This document shows, piece after piece, positions 58,738 through 63,338 of a stretch of 63,338 nt of DNA; position 1 is the stretch's first letter, and every line of letters begins with the position of its first letter. The stretch covers positions 1 to 63,338 of the forward strand of contig JACRDB010000141.1 of NCBI GenBank assembly GCA_016218725.1, read 5' to 3'. Source of the stretch: Deltaproteobacteria bacterium (GTDB lineage Bacteria > Myxococcota_A > Polyangia > Polyangiales > Ga0077539). The notes under the pieces were generated by a model. It was not told the DNA's origin. It did no database searches and saw only the letters and a list, made by a program, of their open reading frames with translations. A program made the translations under genes and the position numbers.

Positions 58738-59682
58738 ATGGTGAGGGCCCTCCTGGCCACCGTCCTGGCGGCGCTTCTCCTCGGTCCGGTCCAGGGTCTG
58801 GCCCAGACTCCTCCCGCGAACCCCGTGGAGGCACTCCTGCGCCAGGGGGTCGCCCTCCGGGAGCGGGGCCGCGATGAAGACGCCCTCCAGGTGTTCCTTC
58901 GCGCCCTGGAGGCCTCCCCGGAGCCGCGGGTGCTGGCCCAGGTAGCCCTCGCCGAGCAGGCCCTGGGGCGCTTCCCGGAGGCCGAGAGGCACCTCTCCAG
59001 GGCCCTCGGGCTCCGCGACGACCCCTGGATCGGTCGCAACCTGTCGGTGCTGGAAGAGGCCCACCGGGACATCGTCGGGCACCTCGGGAGCCTCGACGTG
59101 CAGTGCCCCACCCCCGGCGCCCGCCTCCGCCTCCCGGGCCGCGAAGCGCTCCCCCTGCCCCTCCCCCGCCCGTTGCCGCTCGCCGTGGGCGCCGTCACCC
59201 TCGAGGTCCGCGCCGAGGGCTTCCTCGCGGAGACCCGGTCGGTGACCCTGCGCGCGGGCGAGGTCACCCGCGCCGTGGTCACCCTGAGGCCCCTGGGTCC
59301 CGTGGGACCCACGCCAGGGGGCACCTCCCGGGTGCCGCTGGTGAGGGCCCTTGGCTGGGCGGCGCTCATCTCCGGAGGGCTCGCGCTGACCCTGGGCTTC
59401 GTGGGCACGGGGCTGCGCGAAGAAGCAGTCGGGGCGTACAACAGCGACCCGCGGTGCGCAGGCACCGGCCGCAGGGACACGGACCCCCTGTGCCTCGGGT
59501 GGCTCTCCCAGGGCGACACCGCGGTGACGCTCCAGAACCTCGGGTTCATCGCCGGGGGCACGCTCCTGGTCAGCGCCGCGGCGCTGCTGGCGGTGACCGC
59601 CTGGGTGAGCCGGGACGCGCCCCGCAGGGCCTTTGCGTGCGCCCCGGGCGCCGCGGGCGTGGCCTGCCGGTGGAGCTTCTGA
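58738..59682 (+). CDS. Periplasmic TPR/PEGA-like protein, paralogue of the one at 11095
   Basis: ATG 58738 (or GTG 58741) begins a 314-residue protein with a signal peptide ending G-L-A-Q-T, TPR-like helices (about 28-105; V-E-A-L-L-R-Q-G-V and A-L-A-E-Q-A-L-G-R), a PEGA-like domain (about 110-185) and two C-terminal hydrophobic helices (about 203-223 and 265-290). The order and motifs match 11095-12075, including A-L-L-R-x-G-V-x-L-R and Q-(I/V)-A-L-A-E-Q-A-L-G-R. Its stop overlaps the next start (TGATG). The kinase found before the first copy is missing here; the nearest is 4 kb away. Confidence 0.85.
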   Translation: MVRALLATVLAALLLGPVQGLAQTPPANPVEALLRQGVALRERGRDEDALQVFLRALEASPEPRVLAQVALAEQALGRFPEAERHLSRALGLRDDPWIGRNLSVLEEAHRDIVGHLGSLDVQCPTPGARLRLPGREALPLPLPRPLPLAVGAVTLEVRAEGFLAETRSVTLRAGEVTRAVVTLRPLGPVGPTPGGTSRVPLVRALGWAALISGGLALTLGFVGTGLREEAVGAYNSDPRCAGTGRRDTDPLCLGWLSQGDTAVTLQNLGFIAGGTLLVSAAALLAVTAWVSRDAPRRAFACAPGAAGVACRWSF

Positions 59683-60452
59683 TGCGCGCCGCCCGGGCGC
59701 TCGCCCTGGTCCTCGCCGCCGGGTGCAGCGACTTTCGGGTGGCCCCCTTGGCCCGCGCGGACGCCTCCCAGGACCGGGGCACCACGGACCCCTGCGCCGC
59801 GCCCCGCGCCTGCGAAGAGTGCGTCCAGCGCGCGGGCTGCGGCTGGTGCAAGGACCTCGGCCGCTGCGTCACCGGGGACCCGAGCGGCCCCGCGGACCGC
59901 GCCTGCAGCGGCGCCAACTGGGCGCGCTCCCAGGAGGCATGCAGCACCGCCCCGCGCTGCGGCGACGGGCAGTGCGCCGGCGGCGAGACCTGCGGCAACT
60001 GCGCGGCGGACTGCGGGCGCTGCCCGAACCCCCCGTGCGCGGGGTGCTCCGGCGGTCGCCCCTGCGGCCCCGGCCAGACCTGCAGCGCCCGCGGCTGCGA
60101 CGGCCTCCGCGGGTGCTACCTCACCGGCGACCCGGCCGCCCTCTGCGAAATGATCGACGGCGTGCGGTGCCCCAGGGCCAGCGGGTACTACGCCTGCCTC
60201 GCCGACGCGGACTGCGGCCCCGAGGCCCTCTGCCGCTCGGCGTACTCGAGCGACACCGTCGCCGTCTGCCGCCGACGCTGCCGGGTGAACACCGACTGCA
60301 TCACCCCGGGCGGCGACGCCGAGCCCGTGTGCAGCCCCCCGAGCGGGCTGTGCTACCTGCGCTGCAACGTGGGCTCCACCCGCTGCCCCGGCGGCCTCGG
60401 GTGCGAGCCCTTCTCCGCCGGGAGCCCCACCGGGTACTGCGTCCCTCGTTGA
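59682..60452 (+). CDS. Cysteine-rich lipoprotein paired with the TPR/PEGA protein
   Basis: ATG 59682 overlaps the preceding TGA by one base. The 256-residue product has lipobox A-A-G-C (Cys15), a module C-E-E-C-V-Q-R-A-G-C-G-W-C like plexin-type (PSI) folds (about 45-85), then C-G-D-G-Q-C-A-G-G-E-T-C-G-N-C-A-A-D-C-G-R-C, the same module type as in 12092-13306, and more disulfide-rich sequence to the end. There is no C2-like domain. It is followed by a perfect hairpin at 60453-60475. Confidence 0.85.
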   Translation: MRAARALALVLAAGCSDFRVAPLARADASQDRGTTDPCAAPRACEECVQRAGCGWCKDLGRCVTGDPSGPADRACSGANWARSQEACSTAPRCGDGQCAGGETCGNCAADCGRCPNPPCAGCSGGRPCGPGQTCSARGCDGLRGCYLTGDPAALCEMIDGVRCPRASGYYACLADADCGPEALCRSAYSSDTVAVCRRRCRVNTDCITPGGDAEPVCSPPSGLCYLRCNVGSTRCPGGLGCEPFSAGSPTGYCVPR

Positions 60453-60475
60453 GGGGTATACACGGTGTATACCCC
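60453..60475. terminator. Perfect 11-1-11 inverted repeat between convergent genes
   Basis: GGGGTATACAC and GTGTATACCCC are exact reverse complements separated by one G. The repeat begins right after the stop of the cysteine-rich gene and lies 20 bases from the stop of the convergent FHA gene. Location favours a bidirectional terminator, but there is no T-tract and the loop is too short for an ideal hairpin, so a dimer-binding operator is possible. Confidence 0.5.
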
Positions 60476-60494
60476 CAAAGGAGGGCGAAGGCTG

Positions 60495-62693
60495 CTACTG
60501 GTCTGCGGGCTGCAGGTTGAAGGGGTAGTTCACGGTCACGATGCCGCCGCCCTCGGGGGCGGGGAACTGCCAGCGCCGCACGGCGTTGGCGACGCACTGG
60601 CCCACGCTGGGCACGGGGATGGAGCTGTCGGACACGTTGGCGGCCATCACCGTACCGGTCCCGCCGATGACGAAGCGCACGGCCACGCGGCCCGCGATGT
60701 TGGGGTTGGTGGCCAGGCCCTGCTCGTAGCAGTGGTTCACCTGCCCGAGGTTCCGGAGCACCACGCGCCGGATCGCGTCGGGCGACAGGAGCCCGGTGAC
60801 GCTCGGCGGCGCCGCGCGCACCGTGGGGCCCCGGGTGCCGCGGTCCCGCAGCCCGCGGCCCGCGCCGGAGCCGTAGCCCTGGCCGGTGCCCGTGCCCGAG
60901 CCGTGGCCCATGGTCCCGATGGACCCCATCCCGATGGTGCCCTCGCCGGTGCCGCCGCCGCCCCAGCCGGTGCCCGCCGCGCCGAGGCCGCCGTACCCGA
61001 AGGCGTCCCCGATGGCGTCGCCGGTCATGTTGCCGTTGGCGTTCTGGTTGTCCATCCCGCTCTCGGTCAGGCCCCCGAAGGGGGACACGATCCCCGACGC
61101 GCCGCCCGGCATGCCGCCGCCCGCCGCGCCGATGGCCGCGAAGATGCCGCGGTTCTGCACCTGCTCCCGCGCCTGGGCGCGCGACAGGTGCGGGGGCTCG
61201 CCGTTGTTCTTGATGGCGTACCGGGCGGAGCGCACCGGCGCGTCCCGCCGGCCCATCTTGCCCTCGGGGCCCGCGTGCCGGGTGCCCGTGCCGCCCTCCT
61301 GCTGGTCATTGGCCTGCTGCTGCTGCTGCTCCGGCTGCCGCTCCTGCTGGCGCTGGATGAACGCCCGGAGCTCCGCCAGGCGGTCATCGTCGCTGCCCTG
61401 CGAGAGGAAGCCCGAGTCGTCGGCGATGGCGAAATGCAAGGTCGCCACCATGGCGCCCACGGACAAGAGCGAGCCGCCCACGGCGCCCCAGAGGCGGTTG
61501 TCCCGCCGGAGGTGCCCCGCCACGATGCGCCCCGGCGCCACCACCTTGGCCACGATGGTCAGGCCCCCCACCTCCTGGCGGTACCTCCCCTCGGGCTGGA
61601 TGGCCACCTCGAAGCCCCCGGACACCACCGTGGACGGGCGCGCATGCCCCTGGGCCTTGAGCTCCTCCAGGCTGCGCCGGGAGCCCTGCAGGTCCACCTC
61701 GCCCGTGGCGCCCGGCAGGAAGATGAACCGCGAGCCCCCCTGGTTGGTCACCACCGGCAGCTCGCTGGCGCCGTTCAGGAGCTCGTTGCCCACCACGAAG
61801 CGCGCGGTGTTCTCCGCGGCGGCCTCGTTCTTCTGGTCCATGAAGGTCCCGGCGATGGAGCCCCCGAGCGCCGTCAACGCCCCGAGGCCGCCGAAGAGCA
61901 GGCCCCCGTTGCGCGAGAGGTGGTGCGGGTCCGCCATCGCCGCGCCGACGAGCATCCCCACGCCCCCGAGGGCCCAGCTGGCGCCGACCACCTTGTCCGC
62001 AGGCACCTTCGACGCCTCGCGGCCCGTGAAGACAAAGTCCTTGCTGCCGTCCAGGTGCGCCACATGAAGGATCGAGCTCTTCCAGAGGATGCTCACCTCC
62101 ACCGCCTGGGAGCCGACCTCTTCGACCTCGTTGGGGTTGATGTCCCCGCGCTTGATGAGCTGGTAGAGCTCCTCGCCCTCCAAGCCCGGCACCGGCCCGG
62201 GGATGCTCCCCGGCGCGCCCGGGGGCACGCTCATGGGGCTGCTCAACCCGCCCGGCGAGGGCACCACGAAGGACGGCGGCGCGATCACCGCGCCGCCGCC
62301 ACCGGGACCCTGGGCGAAGGAGGGCGCCGGGATGGCCACGGGGTTGGCCATCGGAGCCGTCACCGCCACCGGGGCGTTGACGTCCCGCACCGGGAGGAGC
62401 TCCACGGCCACCTCCGTGGCGCCGACCAGGAAGCGGTCCCCGGTGCGCAGCGAGCACTTGTTCACGGGCTGGCCGTTGACCTGCGTGCCGCTGCCGAGGT
62501 CAATGATCTGCACGTCGTCGGGCTTGGCCTCGATCACCGCGTGCATCCGGGCGACGCTCTCGTCCTCGATGCGCAGGTGGCTCTTGACGTCCCGGCCGAT
62601 CTTGATCACGTCCTGGGCGATGGTCTCCGTGCGGACCAGCGCGCCGTTGCGGTAGATGTTGAACGTGATCGGTACCACCAGCTTCTGTGCCAT
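60495..62693 (-). CDS. FHA-domain membrane protein with AgmX/PglI-type C-terminus
   Basis: I start at ATG 62693 (732 residues). An FHA domain (about 20-95) is present: I-K-I-G-R-D, S-H-L-R-I-E-D, S-V-A-R-M-H-A-V-I-E and D-L-G-S-G-T-Q-V-N-G, which binds phosphothreonine. Hydrophobic stretches occur near 260-325 and 435-460, then a Gln- and Gly-rich linker, and a C-terminal domain of about 95 residues (L-S-P-D-A-I-R-R-V-V, H-C-Y-E-Q-G-L, G-R-V-A-V-R-F-V-I, F-P-A-P-E-G-G-G-I-V-T-V-N-Y-P-F) of the AgmX/PglI (TonB-like) group linked to gliding motility. The Ser/Thr kinases in this window are possible upstream partners. Confidence 0.88.
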   Translation of the reverse strand: MAQKLVVPITFNIYRNGALVRTETIAQDVIKIGRDVKSHLRIEDESVARMHAVIEAKPDDVQIIDLGSGTQVNGQPVNKCSLRTGDRFLVGATEVAVELLPVRDVNAPVAVTAPMANPVAIPAPSFAQGPGGGGAVIAPPSFVVPSPGGLSSPMSVPPGAPGSIPGPVPGLEGEELYQLIKRGDINPNEVEEVGSQAVEVSILWKSSILHVAHLDGSKDFVFTGREASKVPADKVVGASWALGGVGMLVGAAMADPHHLSRNGGLLFGGLGALTALGGSIAGTFMDQKNEAAAENTARFVVGNELLNGASELPVVTNQGGSRFIFLPGATGEVDLQGSRRSLEELKAQGHARPSTVVSGGFEVAIQPEGRYRQEVGGLTIVAKVVAPGRIVAGHLRRDNRLWGAVGGSLLSVGAMVATLHFAIADDSGFLSQGSDDDRLAELRAFIQRQQERQPEQQQQQANDQQEGGTGTRHAGPEGKMGRRDAPVRSARYAIKNNGEPPHLSRAQAREQVQNRGIFAAIGAAGGGMPGGASGIVSPFGGLTESGMDNQNANGNMTGDAIGDAFGYGGLGAAGTGWGGGGTGEGTIGMGSIGTMGHGSGTGTGQGYGSGAGRGLRDRGTRGPTVRAAPPSVTGLLSPDAIRRVVLRNLGQVNHCYEQGLATNPNIAGRVAVRFVIGGTGTVMAANVSDSSIPVPSVGQCVANAVRRWQFPAPEGGGIVTVNYPFNLQPADQ

Positions 62694-62866
62694 CGCTTCA
62701 CCCGTGGACGCGCCCTTCAAGGGCGTCTTCCCGTAGCCTTTCACCACCGCTTGGACCGGGGCGACCGCCTCAGGGGGGGCCTACCCGCAGACCACGCGCC
62801 CCTTCTGACACCACCCCGGCGAAGAGGTTCCAGAAAATCCGCCGGGGGGCCGTGAGGCGCACTCTT

Positions 62867-63136
62867 TCAGAGGTTTTCGACGGACTTCAGCATCTCCGGG
62901 ACGAAGTGCTCCCGGATCCGGATGAGGGAGATCCCCGCGGACCGCCGACGGACCCTGGAGGTCTCCCCGTCCGGCCGGACGAGCTGCCCCTGGACCAGCT
63001 CGTCGGTAAAATTGAACTCCTGGGTCCTGGGGGAGCCCGCCTGCCCGCCCTGGGCTCCCTGAGCCTGCTGCGCGAAGGCCTGGCCCCCGAGCAGGGACAC
63101 GGCCCCGAAGGCCAGCACGGTGAACAATCGCTTCAT
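62867..63136 (-). CDS. Small secreted protein with a DNA-gyrase-like name-free fold
   Basis: ATG 63136 begins an 89-residue protein with a clear signal peptide (M-K-R-L-F-T-V-L-A-F-G-A-V-S-L-L, cleavage after A-F-A). The mature part is Gln/Gly-rich, then reads F-N-F-T-D-E-L-V-Q-G-Q-L-V-R-P-D-G-E and ends R-E-H-F-V-P-E-M-L-K-S-V-E-N-L. The pattern D-D-x-V-x-G-x-L with a final R-x-x-F-x-P-E-(M/I)-L is seen in short proteins next to AgmX-like genes in myxobacteria, to my recollection, but no function is known. No fold can be assigned from the sequence alone. Confidence 0.75.
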   Translation of the reverse strand: MKRLFTVLAFGAVSLLGGQAFAQQAQGAQGGQAGSPRTQEFNFTDELVQGQLVRPDGETSRVRRRSAGISLIRIREHFVPEMLKSVENL

Positions 63137-63245
63137 GGTCGCACTCCCGGATCGTGGACGCTGGGAATGTACTTGCACCGCGCCCTCCGGTCAACGCAAC
63201 CCGCGGTTTTGCGCCAGGGGCGACGACCTCACCCCCCCGGCCCCC

Positions 63246-63338
63246 TCTCCCTGTCGAGAGAGGGGGAGAAAGAGGAGAAAATCCTTTGTGATTCCAAGGG
63301 GTTACTCCCCTCTGGCTCCCCCTCTCTCGACAGGGAGA
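63246..63338. repeat. 23-bp perfect inverted repeat reaching the window edge
   Basis: Bases 63246-63268 and 63316-63338 are exact reverse complements over 23 bases, separated by 47 bases. The right arm stops only because the window ends, and the left arm is preceded by GGCCCCC, so the true repeat may be longer. No gene is seen in 63137-63338. It resembles an intergenic palindromic (REP or MITE-like) element. Confidence 0.75.

Overview
The window is GC-rich DNA (clearly above 70% by eye) from a bacterium that most likely belongs to the Myxococcota, close to the Polyangia. The grounds are the many lipoproteins built from repeated CGxCG cysteine modules, three membrane-linked eukaryotic-type Ser/Thr kinases, TPR plus PEGA-like periplasmic proteins, an FHA protein with an AgmX/PglI-type C-terminus, RCC1, FG-GAP, kelch and fibrinogen-like surface proteins, an orphan SctV, and very few recognisable operators or T-tract terminators. 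No plasmid, phage or CRISPR structure is visible.

Layout. 1-9.3 kb is a scarred accessory stretch: a truncated cysteine-rich lipoprotein gene, the tail of an IS91-type transposase, degenerate repeats, an orphan type III export gate gene, a 161-bp MITE-like palindrome, a sugar epimerase, five tRNA genes, an HNH nuclease, an IS3-like remnant, a two-domain lipoprotein and a frameshifted dual-specificity phosphatase remnant. 9.4-13.3 kb is a kinase / TPR-PEGA / cysteine-rich C2 lipoprotein operon with visibly lower third-position GC. 13.3-25.2 kb is mostly housekeeping: AstA, Dtd, TsaB, an M20 peptidase, a split kinase operon, metallo-beta-lactamase-fold proteins, a thioesterase, TadA, two tRNA-Ser genes and an HNH nuclease with its own N-terminal domain. 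25.3-34.9 kb holds three surface lipoproteins, two of them giant. 34.9-36.1 kb is an ECF sigma / anti-sigma / membrane protein operon.

36.4-44.4 kb is the most interesting part. It contains two proteins with effector-associated domain 1 (EAD1), one carrying an iSTAND-like module and one a trypsin-like protease; a multi-pass protein joining a cytoplasmic domain to extracellular cysteine modules; a trypsin-like protease fused to an endonuclease I domain; a NUC-type nuclease with an ATGA overlap to it; and a 52-residue membrane peptide. I read this as a candidate conflict (immune or suicide) system in which a signal triggers proteases and nucleases.

44.4-51.4 kb carries an ABC import operon whose binding protein is fused to an OmpA domain, a coiled-coil membrane protein, an aldehyde dehydrogenase of the BoxD/PaaZ type and cysteine synthase. 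51.4-63.3 kb starts with a palindrome-rich intergenic region, then has a sigma-28-type factor, a third kinase, a NUDIX protein, a kelch lipoprotein, an acyltransferase, a second TPR-PEGA plus cysteine-rich pair (paralogous to the one at 11.1 kb), the FHA/AgmX-like protein, a small secreted protein and a 23-bp perfect inverted repeat reaching the window edge.

Limits: all family calls come from reading translations and motifs by eye. No database search was run.
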